Shown here: positions 6,797-13,530 of the stretch, one piece after another | Numbering within the stretch: position 1 is the stretch's first letter | Layout: each line of letters starts with the position of its first letter | Assembly: GCA_902782815.1 (NCBI GenBank) | Contig: CACZOS010000213.1 | Coordinates: forward strand, 1-13,530 | From: an uncultured Lachnospiraceae bacterium | GTDB lineage: Bacteria > Bacillota > Clostridia > Lachnospirales > Lachnospiraceae | Direction of reading: 5' to 3' | DNA: 13,530 nt | Translations under genes and position numbers: made by a program | Notes under the pieces: generated by a model | What the model saw: the letters and a program-made list of their open reading frames with translations, nothing else | Databases searched by the model: none | Told to the model about the DNA's origin: nothing

Positions 6797-6825
6797 ATTA
6801 TACATTTACAGTATACGACTTTTTC
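6797..6825 (-). promoter_or_regulatory. Possible ackA promoter
   Basis: A perfect TATAAT on the - strand (6802-6797) lies 53 bp upstream of the ackA ATG. The matching -35 region (GAAAAA at 6825-6820, 17-nt spacing) is poor, so the promoter would need an activator, or the assignment is wrong. A second -10-like TATACT sits at 6815-6810. The leader contains a short dyad AGGCA-TTC-TGCCT (6771-6783) of unknown meaning. Confidence 0.35.
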
Positions 6826-6902
6826 TCCCGGAATAAAAGGGGAATATTTGTGTTTCCCAGCTTTTTTTGTAATCATTTTCCCGTTTAGGGGAGCTTCTCT
6901 TA

Positions 6903-6932
6903 TAGACAGCGGCATATTTCTGCGGATATAAT
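6903..6932 (+). promoter_or_regulatory. Promoter of tmcAL (and probably the patatin gene)
   Basis: TAGACA (6903-6908) and a perfect TATAAT (6927-6932) are 18 nt apart, giving a leader of about 60 nt before tmcAL. The leader contains an all-GC hairpin, GGCGG-GCCC-CCGCC (6968-6981), 8 nt before the AGGAGG ribosome site (6990-6995). That hairpin could modulate translation or act as a weak attenuator. Confidence 0.55.
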
Positions 6933-7001
6933 AGGAATAAATTTAATGGAAAAACCAGAAACGGTCAGGCGGGCCCCCGCCCTTATTTGAGGAGGACATA
7001 A

Positions 7002-8243
7002 ATGAAGGCAGCAGGAATCATAGCAGAATATAATCCTTTTCATGAAGGCCACAGATACCATATAGAAGAAACCCGGAGGATGACGGGAGCAGACTATATC
7101 ATCATTGTGATGAGCGGAGACTTTGTACAAAGGGGCGAACCGGCCATCGTGGATAAGTATCTCCGGGCGGAGATGGCCCTGGAGGGCGGCGCGGACCTGG
7201 TGATCGAGATGCCGGCCCTCTATGCCACAGGCAGCGCCGAATTCTTTGCCACAGCCGGGGTGGGAATCATGGATTCCCTGGGCTGCGTGGATTATCTTTC
7301 CTTCGGTTCTGAGTGGGCTTCGGTGGAGGATTTGTCCGACCTGTCCGATCTGCTTATTACGGAGCCTGAGGAGTATAAGTCTGCTTTAAAAAAGGGACTT
7401 GAGTCGGGAATGAATTTTCCCCAGGCCAGGGAGGAAGCGGTTTTTGCCTGCCTGCCCAGGGATAAATGGCGGGAAATGCTGAGATCCCCCAACCACATCC
7501 TGGCCATAGAGTACATGAAAGCTTTGAAACGGCGGGGAAGCAGTATAACCCCCCTGGTTGTCCGAAGGAAGGGAAGCGGTTATCTGAGTGAAGAATGGAA
7601 CCGGGAAGAGGAAGCATATCCCTCCGCCACAGCCCTGCGGGCTGTTCTCAGAAGAGGGGGGGACAGGGAAATCCTGAAAAAGGGCTGTCCTGCATGCGCG
7701 GACCTTCTGAAGGAATGCATGGACACCGGGGAAACCGCAGACTGGACAGACTTAATGCCTTATCTTGATTATATGATTCTGATGAATGAGAGAGTTCTGG
7801 GGAAATACTTTGGTATGGATTATGATCTTTTCCACCGGATCCTCAGACTTCACAAGCCGGGCATGTCCTTTGAGGAGACCGTTTCCCTGATCCATTCAAA
7901 AAACTATACGGATGCGGCTCTCAGGAGGATTCTGCTCCATATCGTTTTAAATATGGAGGAATATCCCTTTATGAGAGAGGCGTCATCCATTCCTCTTCCC
8001 TATGCCAGAGTACTGGGCTTTCGCCGGGATGCGGGGAAAATGATACGACAGATCAGGGAAAAAGGCAGCATACCCCTTCTGCAAAGGACTGTGAAAGGAC
8101 GAGGCCTGGATAAATATGACCGTGCTGCCCATATCCTCTATGATCATGACCTGCGCTGTGCCGATTTTTATGAGCAGATCACGGCAAAAAAAGCCGGGAG
8201 GGATGCCAGAAGTGAACTGATCCGCAATCCGGTGATCATATGA
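7002..8243 (+). CDS. tmcAL: tRNA(Met) cytidine acetate ligase
   Basis: This 413-residue protein matches TmcAL (B. subtilis YlbM, about 415 residues; formerly DUF795 nucleotidyltransferase). By family it activates acetate with ATP to acetyl-adenylate and acetylates N4 of wobble cytidine 34 of elongator tRNA-Met, preventing misreading of AUA. The N-terminal nucleotidyltransferase fold is clear: GIIAEYNPFHEGHRYH (5-18) contains the HxGH-type motif His14-Gly16-His17. It is followed by VMSGDFVQRGEPAIVDKYLRAEMAL (36-60) and GADLVIEMPALYATGSAEFFA, which line the ATP pocket and are highly conserved. The remaining helical part is the tRNA-binding half. AGGAGG lies 6 nt before the ATG. The gene is divergent from ackA, whose product controls the acetate pool that TmcAL uses. 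The stop overlaps an ATG (ATGA) that opens a 37-codon reading frame leading into the next gene. Confidence 0.96.
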   Translation: MKAAGIIAEYNPFHEGHRYHIEETRRMTGADYIIIVMSGDFVQRGEPAIVDKYLRAEMALEGGADLVIEMPALYATGSAEFFATAGVGIMDSLGCVDYLSFGSEWASVEDLSDLSDLLITEPEEYKSALKKGLESGMNFPQAREEAVFACLPRDKWREMLRSPNHILAIEYMKALKRRGSSITPLVVRRKGSGYLSEEWNREEEAYPSATALRAVLRRGGDREILKKGCPACADLLKECMDTGETADWTDLMPYLDYMILMNERVLGKYFGMDYDLFHRILRLHKPGMSFEETVSLIHSKNYTDAALRRILLHIVLNMEEYPFMREASSIPLPYARVLGFRRDAGKMIRQIREKGSIPLLQRTVKGRGLDKYDRAAHILYDHDLRCADFYEQITAKKAGRDARSELIRNPVII

Positions 8244-8324
8244 ATAAAGAGTTGTGCACAGGGAGTAATCATGATATTTTAACAATATTGGGAGTTGATT
8301 CCGAAAAATACCTGGAGGTGATTG

Positions 8325-9176
8325 ATGATGTATCAGGCAGGCCTGATTCTTGAGGGCGGAGGTATGCGGGGCATATATACCGCCGGTGTCCTGGATGCCT
8401 TTCTGGAGGCGGACATAGAATTTTCTTCCGTATATGGCGTATCCGCCGGAAGTGTCCACGCATGCAACTATTTATCGAAACAGAAGGAAAGGGGATTGAA
8501 AGTAACCCTGGATTATATCGATGATCCCAGATACTGCAGCATGAGAAGCCTGGTCACCACCGGAGATTTTTTCGGTGTGGATATGTGCTATGCCCAGATC
8601 CCCGATGTATATGTTCCTTACGATTATGAGAAGTATGCCGCATATGAAGGGAAATTTTATGCGGTCCTCACCAATCTGGAGACGGGAAAACCGGAGTACC
8701 ATCAGGTGAAGGATATGAAAAAACAGATCTGGATGGTTCGTGCTTCCAGTTCCCTGCCCCTCTTATCCCGGACCATTGTGGCGGGAGGCAGACCCTATCT
8801 TGACGGCGGGGTATCCGATTCCATCCCCATCAGAGAGTCAATAAGAAGAGGCAATAAAAAAAATGTGGTGATCCTCACCAGGGACCGGTCTTATCGTAAA
8901 GGACCAAGTTCCATGACCAGGGCAGTACGGCTGCGCTACCGGAAATACCCCCGGTTTGCGGAGACCATGGAAAAACGTCATATTCTTTACAACGAGACCC
9001 TGGATTTCCTTGAGTCTGAGGAATCTGCAGGCAGGGTATTTGTGATCCGCCCTCGGTATCCTGTGGAAGTGGACCGTCTGGAGAAGGATAAGGATAAACT
9101 GCGGGAACTCTATGACCAGGGACTTCAGGAGGGCAGAGAAGTCATCGACGCCATGAAGGAATACCTGGAGAGCTGA
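8325..9176 (+). CDS. Patatin-like phospholipase family protein
   Basis: A 283-residue cytoplasmic Ser-Asp hydrolase of the patatin/YjjU type, predicted to cleave acyl esters of lipids; the physiological substrate is unknown. The glycine-rich oxyanion segment EGGGMRGIYTAG (10-21), the nucleophile elbow GVSAG (Ser40) and the DGG motif (Asp160) form a complete catalytic set. The C-terminal ~90 residues, with RFAETMEKRHILYNETLDFLE and VFVIRPRYPVEVDRLEKD, resemble the domain (DUF6363, as I recall it) that follows patatin in this subfamily. There is no signal peptide. The start is chosen at ATG 8325, 6 nt after GGAGG (8314-8318); the adjacent ATG at 8328 is equally plausible, whereas TTG at 8322 is too close. 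It lies 81 bp after tmcAL with no terminator between, so it is probably co-transcribed. A strong hairpin follows. Confidence 0.93.
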   Translation: MMYQAGLILEGGGMRGIYTAGVLDAFLEADIEFSSVYGVSAGSVHACNYLSKQKERGLKVTLDYIDDPRYCSMRSLVTTGDFFGVDMCYAQIPDVYVPYDYEKYAAYEGKFYAVLTNLETGKPEYHQVKDMKKQIWMVRASSSLPLLSRTIVAGGRPYLDGGVSDSIPIRESIRRGNKKNVVILTRDRSYRKGPSSMTRAVRLRYRKYPRFAETMEKRHILYNETLDFLESEESAGRVFVIRPRYPVEVDRLEKDKDKLRELYDQGLQEGREVIDAMKEYLES

Positions 9177-9201
9177 AATATTAATGATACAGAACATGAT
9201 C

Positions 9202-9230
9202 AGACCGGCCGGAAAACATCCGGCCGGTCT
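9202..9230 (+). terminator. Rho-independent terminator after the patatin gene
   Basis: A perfect 12-bp GC-rich stem (AGACCGGCCGGA / TCCGGCCGGTCT) with a 5-nt AAACA-type loop is followed by TTTGTCTTC. The T tail lies on the + strand only, so it mainly ends the tmcAL-patatin transcript; the convergent gene on the - strand ends at 9251. Confidence 0.9.
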
Positions 9231-9250
9231 TTTGTCTTCGGGCTGTGTGT

Positions 9251-10891
9251 CTATTTAATGGAGACTACGGTGCAGGAATCTGTTCCCTGCCTGTATTCCA
9301 GATTGATGGTATCCCCCACATTATATCGGATGACACTCAGGTTGTCTCCGACCTTTACGTCGAAGATTTCTTCCGATTCCCTGAGCAGGAGATAGTAGTG
9401 GGAGTTCCCGTCAACCACGGTCTCCGCGATCTTGGCGATGGTTCCGCTGATGGTCAGTATTTCTCCTTCTGCCTCCTCTGTTTCCTCCTCCGCGGAAAGA
9501 TTGTTTTCCTTCATCAGAGCGGTATAGTTTTTCTCACACTCTGCGACGGAATCACCCGTGGCCACGATCTGATAGTTACCCACATTGACCATGGCATATT
9601 TTTTGACCAGGCCGGAGGCGTCCTTCAAAGACATGAAATAGGTAGGCTGATTATCGATGTTCAAAAGGAGAGGAAATGTGGAAACATAGCCCAGGTTCTG
9701 GACTTTTCCTTCCGCAGACCCCATGGCCGAATCCTCTATGGCCCCTTCGATCTCATAATATTTTGTCTCCATGGTCCTCTGGTTCATCAGGACGAAGCCC
9801 ACATTGGACTGGTCAGAAGTGATGGAAGTCACCCCGGTATAAACCCATACATCATCGTTTATGGCCAGATAATTATAACCGTTGGTGGTGGACAGGCAGT
9901 CTCTCTGACTAAGGATACTGTTGAAATAACCGTGTTTTAAGGTGCCGTAATAATCATAGAGACGGACCAGCAGAGAAGCGGAATAGACACGGTCTACCCA
10001 GCTGGGAGTCTCCTCCACTTTGTAGTCGGTACACTCACCGTTGATGGCATTGCACAACACTACACGTCCCACGGTTTCTCCTCCGAAGAGGCCGATATTG
10101 TACCGTGCAACGCTGCAGACCCAGTAGGGTGTTCCCTCTTCATCCAGCTCAAAACTGATGTCATTGAAGATATAGGTGGGATACCTGAAACGCAGGTGCC
10201 GGTAAAGGTTTCTTCCCAAATGATCGTAGAGGGTATATTTCATCCCTTCCTTAAGACGGATCAGCTCCGTCTTCTGGCTGGCCATATCGATCTTGATATA
10301 TGCTGAGATTCCGTCTTTCCGGTTGGTGAACCATTTGATAAGATTGGCATACCTTAAGGGATTGATCCTGACCGGCTGTCCCCGGTAATTGATCTGGTTG
10401 TAGAGGTCGCTCACCTCAAACTGGGAGGCAAGATCAACAAGGCTTCCCATCTTCCGGCTGGCCAGGATGGCTGCCGAATCGCTGTCCAGAAGGGGGATCT
10501 GATCATAGGAGATCTGCGTGATGTCCTCGGAAAATTCCCCGGTTTCCACTGTCATCAGTTTCTGGTATTTCCTGGCATTGATGACAGGGGAGGAGAGGAG
10601 GGAGCCGGCCACATAGGCCAGGACCGCCACGACTACGGCTCCGAGGAGGGCTTTGAAGAACTTTCCTCTTTTCAGGAACCGGATTTTGAACGGACTTCTT
10701 CGGTTTCCGGTTATCTCTATCTGGGGGGAAGCCATAAAAATGAAGGCCACCACCAGGACGAGCAGGATAAATTTCCATATGCCCCTGCTGTGGATATTGA
10801 TGGCGGGAAGGGCCATATAGTAGTAGGCGGCAAGGATAAGGATAAGCAGCGGAATGAGAAGTTTCCATGAAATTTTCCCTGTTTTTTTCAT
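9251..10891 (-). CDS. Membrane protein with large extracytoplasmic domain, function unknown
   Basis: A 546-residue protein I cannot assign to a function. Three hydrophobic helices lie at about residues 11-31, 38-56 and 80-100. The basic stretch between helices 2 and 3 (NRRSPFKIRFLKRGKFFK) should face the cytoplasm, placing the C-terminal ~445 residues outside. That domain is rich in Tyr, Asp and beta-type sequence (WVCSVARYNIGLFGGETVGRVVL, GYNYLAINDDVWVYTG), suggesting repeated strands. An acidic linker (SAEEETEEAEGE) near residue 455 separates a final small beta domain of about 80 residues, perhaps OB-like. No catalytic motif is evident. ATG 10891 is preferred over the adjacent TTG because TGAGGA lies 6 nt before it. 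The promoter is strong and back to back with that of the L,D-transpeptidase gene, so an envelope role is reasonable but inferred. Confidence 0.85.
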   Translation of the reverse strand: MKKTGKISWKLLIPLLILILAAYYYMALPAINIHSRGIWKFILLVLVVAFIFMASPQIEITGNRRSPFKIRFLKRGKFFKALLGAVVVAVLAYVAGSLLSSPVINARKYQKLMTVETGEFSEDITQISYDQIPLLDSDSAAILASRKMGSLVDLASQFEVSDLYNQINYRGQPVRINPLRYANLIKWFTNRKDGISAYIKIDMASQKTELIRLKEGMKYTLYDHLGRNLYRHLRFRYPTYIFNDISFELDEEGTPYWVCSVARYNIGLFGGETVGRVVLCNAINGECTDYKVEETPSWVDRVYSASLLVRLYDYYGTLKHGYFNSILSQRDCLSTTNGYNYLAINDDVWVYTGVTSITSDQSNVGFVLMNQRTMETKYYEIEGAIEDSAMGSAEGKVQNLGYVSTFPLLLNIDNQPTYFMSLKDASGLVKKYAMVNVGNYQIVATGDSVAECEKNYTALMKENNLSAEEETEEAEGEILTISGTIAKIAETVVDGNSHYYLLLRESEEIFDVKVGDNLSVIRYNVGDTINLEYRQGTDSCTVVSIK

Positions 10892-10935
10892 CAATATTCC
10901 TCACTTTCATGTAAAAGATTACCATTCTTTTAGAG

Positions 10936-10964
10936 AGTATAGCATAGATTTTCTTGCCTTTCAA
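10936..10964 (-). promoter_or_regulatory. Promoter of the three-helix membrane protein gene
   Basis: TTGAAA (10964-10959) and TATACT (10941-10936) on the - strand are exactly 17 nt apart, each close to consensus, about 45 bp upstream of the ATG at 10891. Confidence 0.6.
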
Positions 10965-10982
10965 AATGAATCGGTATATCAT
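10954..10982 (+). promoter_or_regulatory. Possible promoter of the L,D-transpeptidase gene
   Basis: TTGCCT (10954-10959) and TATCAT (10977-10982) are 17 nt apart. The -35 box is only 4/6, but it touches the -35 box of the divergent promoter, so polymerases at the two sites would compete. A dyad CATAT-AGG-ATATG (10980-10992) overlaps the end of the -10 box. Confidence 0.35.
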
Positions 10983-11047
10983 ATAGGATATGCAGATTAA
11001 ACATGCTTTTTTATATGCGATAGATTTACGGAGGCAGACAACCGGTT

Positions 11048-12529
11048 ATGGAAGAACAGACACCTAAATCAACAGAACAGAGGGAAATCGTCGAGAAGAC
11101 TGTTTCTCCGGAAAAGGGAAAAAGGGGAGGAAGATCAGCCCGGGCAAGAAAAAGGAGAAGAAAGAGGAGACTGCTGGCGGCTTTCGGAATACTCTGCCTT
11201 CTTGTCCTGGGAATTTATATCGGAGGAAGATATTTCTTCCAGAGTCATTATTTTCCCAATACCGTCATCAACGGGGCCGACTGCAGCCTGATGAATCAGG
11301 ATAAAGCCTTCGCGGCAGCTTCTGACCGGCTCTCCACCTATGCCCTTACCGTCCATTCCGAGGACGGCGATCTCAAAGTGGAGGCAAGGGATGTCAAGCT
11401 GGGATATAAGGACAGCAAAGATCTGGAAGTGCTTCTGAAAGGGCAGGATGTTGACCGTTGGTTCATGAATCTTAATTCTTCTTTTGACTACCAGGTCATG
11501 GAGACAAAACTGGATGACGATTCCCTGATCAAGAGCATACGGTCTCTGGCCTGTATGAATCCTGCCAATCCGAGGGAATCCGAAAATCCGACCCTGATCT
11601 ATAATGAAGAGACCGGCAAATATGATGTGGTGGCGGGTAAGATCGGCAACCATGTCAATGAAGAAACCTTCACCGAGGCGGTGAAGACAGCCATGCTTAA
11701 AGAGGACGAAGAGCTGGACCTGCTGACCAATGCCTACTATCTCCCGTCACAATATAACGAATCCTCCGAGATCATTGTCAAGGCCAGGGAAAAGGCAGAC
11801 AAGTATGCAGGTTCCGTGATCAATTATCAGGACGGGGACAGCAGCCTGACCGTATCCGGTAAGGAGATCAGCAGTTTTATCAAAATTGATGACCAATACC
11901 AGGTTTCCATTGATAATGATGCCGTTAAAAAATATATTAAAGAAAATATTGCCAAGAAGTTCGGATCCGGTGACCTGGTGATCATCAATTCCCCCGGCAG
12001 CGGTAAAATCTATGTCTCTGACGGCTCCGGTGATAAGGTGGTAAATGTACCTTCTGAGCAGAAAAAGCTGATCAAAAATATCCAGTCCGGAAAAACCACT
12101 ACACGTAAACCGGAATATATTACGGATTTCCTTTACAGCTCCAGAGGGAGCATCGTTAAGGATGATTACATTGACATTAATCTGTCCAAACAGCAGGTAT
12201 ATGTGGTGATCGGCAAAAAACTTCAGATCCAGTCACCCTGTGTCACGGGAAATGTCTCCGCGGGGAGGGGATCCTCCACAGGGATCTATAAGATCGCCTA
12301 CAAGCAGAGAAACCACACCATGGTAAAATATAACGCTTTTGTCTACTACTGGATGCCCTATGAGACCACTTACGGCATAGGACTTCATGATGCCACATGG
12401 AGAGGGTCTTTCGGGGGAAAGATCTATCGGACCAACGGGTCCCATGGCTGTATCAATCTTCCCCTGGCCAAAGCCAGGGAGATCTACAACACCATCTATG
12501 CGGGTATCCCTGTGGTGGTCCATTATTAA
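11048..12529 (+). CDS. L,D-transpeptidase (YkuD domain) with peptidoglycan-binding N-terminal region
   Basis: A 493-residue membrane-anchored cell-wall enzyme. The N-terminus is cytoplasmic and very basic (KRGGRSARARKRRRKRR, 25-41), followed by one membrane helix (about 43-64) and no cleavage site. The extracellular part holds a long region of about 280 residues matching two PG_binding_4-type modules (roughly 80-210 and 240-345). A YkuD catalytic domain lies at 374-493. The active-site signature is complete: His447 (GLHDATWRG), then GSHGCINLP with His466 and nucleophile Cys468. By family it forms 3-3 cross-links between peptidoglycan stems or attaches groups to meso-diaminopimelate, insensitive to most penicillins. 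The layout resembles Enterococcus faecium Ldt-fm. The ribosome site GGAGG (11030-11034) is 13 nt from the ATG, longer than usual, with no better start nearby. It shares an intergenic region with the divergent membrane protein gene and is followed 42 bp later by larE. Confidence 0.95.
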   Translation: MEEQTPKSTEQREIVEKTVSPEKGKRGGRSARARKRRRKRRLLAAFGILCLLVLGIYIGGRYFFQSHYFPNTVINGADCSLMNQDKAFAAASDRLSTYALTVHSEDGDLKVEARDVKLGYKDSKDLEVLLKGQDVDRWFMNLNSSFDYQVMETKLDDDSLIKSIRSLACMNPANPRESENPTLIYNEETGKYDVVAGKIGNHVNEETFTEAVKTAMLKEDEELDLLTNAYYLPSQYNESSEIIVKAREKADKYAGSVINYQDGDSSLTVSGKEISSFIKIDDQYQVSIDNDAVKKYIKENIAKKFGSGDLVIINSPGSGKIYVSDGSGDKVVNVPSEQKKLIKNIQSGKTTTRKPEYITDFLYSSRGSIVKDDYIDINLSKQQVYVVIGKKLQIQSPCVTGNVSAGRGSSTGIYKIAYKQRNHTMVKYNAFVYYWMPYETTYGIGLHDATWRGSFGGKIYRTNGSHGCINLPLAKAREIYNTIYAGIPVVVHY

Positions 12530-12571
12530 ATACCTGCCGAAAAAGATGACTCTGAATGAGGAGAAGAGCCG

Positions 12572-13417
12572 GTGAATACTGCAAATCATGATTTCGAAGA
12601 AAAAGTCAGGAAGCTGAAGCAGATGATCTTTGACCATGCCGGCCGTGATATCGCCGTTGCTTTCTCCGGAGGCGTGGATTCAGGCCTGCTCCTGAAAATC
12701 TGCTGTGATGCCGCTAAGGTCCGGGGAACAAGGGTCTGGGGGATCACTGTACACACGAGGCTGCATCCGGTGACGGATGTCATGACTGCCCGCCTGGTAT
12801 GCCGGGAAACCGGTGCCGAATCACTTATTCTGGAAGTGGACGAACTGGAGGAGGCGGGGATCATGGATAATCCCCCGGATCGCTGTTACCTTTGCAAAAA
12901 AACCGTTTTTTCCCGGATAAAAGATGCCGCGGAAAACCTCAATATCCCCTGTGTGATGGACGGGACAAACGAGGATGATCTCCACGTTTACCGTCCGGGT
13001 ATCCGGGCCCTGAAGGAACTGGGAATCTTAAGTCCCCTGTCTCTTTGCGGCATAGGAAAGGAAGAGGTCCGTATACTGGCCGCGGAGTATGGTATTTCTG
13101 TAGCAGACAGGCCTTCAGCTCCCTGTATGGCCACAAGATTCCCCTACGGAACAAGGCTTGACGAAAAAGAACTGCGGAAGGTGGAAGCAGGGGAGGACTG
13201 GTTTGCCCGCCAGGGCTTTTACAACATAAGGCTCCGTGTTCACGGAGAGATCCTCAGGATAGAGGTGGACCAGGAAGAATTCGACAAGGCTCTGTCTTTG
13301 CGTGAGGCTGTCATCAGCAGGATGAAAGAACTGGGGTATCGTTATATTACCCTTGATCTGGAGGGATTCCGCTCGGGAAGTATGGATATCGGATTAGAAG
13401 TAAATAAAAATGAATGA
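12572..13417 (+). CDS. larE: ATP-dependent sulfur transferase LarE (nickel-pincer cofactor synthesis)
   Basis: A 281-residue cytoplasmic PP-loop enzyme. By family, LarE adenylylates the carboxylates of pyridinium-3,5-biscarboxylic acid mononucleotide (made by LarB) and converts them to thiocarboxylates, after which LarC inserts nickel; the product serves lactate racemase LarA or related enzymes. The ATP pyrophosphatase loop is SGGVDS (32-37). Conserved NPPDRCYLCK (100-109) gives Cys105 and Cys108, and RPSAPCMATRFPYG (180-193) gives Cys185, the position of the sulfur-donating Cys176 in Lactobacillus LarE. Three cysteines in this C-x2-C plus C pattern fit the variant that I recall binds a [4Fe-4S] cluster and need not destroy its own cysteine. 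The start is GTG at 12572, 8 nt after GAGGAG (12558-12563). It probably shares the L,D-transpeptidase transcript. No other lar gene is visible. Confidence 0.94.
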   Translation: MNTANHDFEEKVRKLKQMIFDHAGRDIAVAFSGGVDSGLLLKICCDAAKVRGTRVWGITVHTRLHPVTDVMTARLVCRETGAESLILEVDELEEAGIMDNPPDRCYLCKKTVFSRIKDAAENLNIPCVMDGTNEDDLHVYRPGIRALKELGILSPLSLCGIGKEEVRILAAEYGISVADRPSAPCMATRFPYGTRLDEKELRKVEAGEDWFARQGFYNIRLRVHGEILRIEVDQEEFDKALSLREAVISRMKELGYRYITLDLEGFRSGSMDIGLEVNKNE

Positions 13418-13427
13418 TCAGGAAAAA

Positions 13428-13467
13428 AAGGCACATTTCCTTTATGCGGGAGTGTGCCTTAATTTTT
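13428..13467 (+). terminator. Rho-independent terminator after larE
   Basis: A 13-bp stem (13428-13440 with 13448-13460, including two G-U pairs) with a 7-nt loop is followed by AATTTTT. It starts 11 bp after the larE stop and closes the ldt-larE transcript. The remaining 63 bp to the window end show no recognisable gene. Confidence 0.9.
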
Positions 13468-13530
13468 GTCTGTCAATGAAACAGCTCCATTCGGAACTTT
13501 GAATACTAAAGATGGAGAAGATGGCGGGCA

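Noticed and set aside
8252..8280. Separate promoter for the patatin gene (TTGTGC, 17 nt, TATTTT)
   Set aside because: Both boxes are weak and the gene can be read from the tmcAL promoter; not supported enough to list as a feature.
12387..12575. 62-codon frame overlapping the end of the L,D-transpeptidase gene and the larE start
   Set aside because: It lies in another frame of the conserved catalytic domain, has no family features and only touches the larE GTG by 4 nt.

Overview
The window looks like chromosomal DNA of a mid-GC anaerobic Clostridia bacterium, most likely Lachnospiraceae. The evidence is a TmcAL-type tRNA cytidine acetate ligase (a Firmicutes family), a DUF4250 protein, short clostridial/archaeal-type LeuC and LeuD subunits, strong AGGAGG ribosome-binding sites and fermentative acetate kinase. 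No phage, IS element, CRISPR array, tRNA or rRNA was seen.

Layout. (1) 2-1039 (+): 3' part of a MacB/FtsX-type ABC transporter permease cut by the window edge, followed by a long hairpin terminator (1092-1151). (2) 5009-1198 (-): a compact operon in the order small-large-small-large of two paralogous aconitase-superfamily hydro-lyases (LeuD/LeuC type), ending in an 88-aa protein of unknown function. No leuA or leuB is present. (3) 5193-5384 (+): a small DUF4250 gene, divergent from the operon, with a good promoter and a shared bidirectional terminator. (4) 6743-5526 (-): acetate kinase ackA, divergent from (5) tmcAL (7002-8243, +), which is followed by a patatin-like lipase (8325-9176, +) and a strong terminator. 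(6) 10891-9251 (-): a three-helix membrane protein with a large outer domain of unknown function, divergent from (7) an L,D-transpeptidase (11048-12529, +) followed closely by larE (12572-13417, +) and a terminator.

How the genes relate. The tandem hydro-lyase operon probably hydrates/dehydrates two related 2- or 3-hydroxy di- or tricarboxylic acids; its substrates cannot be read from sequence. AckA (acetate/acetyl-phosphate) sits back to back with TmcAL, which uses acetate and ATP to acetylate the wobble cytidine of elongator tRNA-Met. The Ldt and the divergent membrane protein are both envelope proteins. LarE makes the sulfur-transfer step of the nickel-pincer cofactor, but larA/larB/larC are not in view.

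Most interesting observations: the duplicated D-C-D-C operon with unusual substrate-loop and cluster motifs; a possible -1 frameshift site at the very end of ackA (slippery G-GGA-AAA directly before the stop, 7-nt spacer, stem, 16-codon extension); and a pair of related dyads over the two -35 boxes of the divergent leuD/DUF4250 promoters. All functional claims come from reading motifs by eye; no database search was possible.
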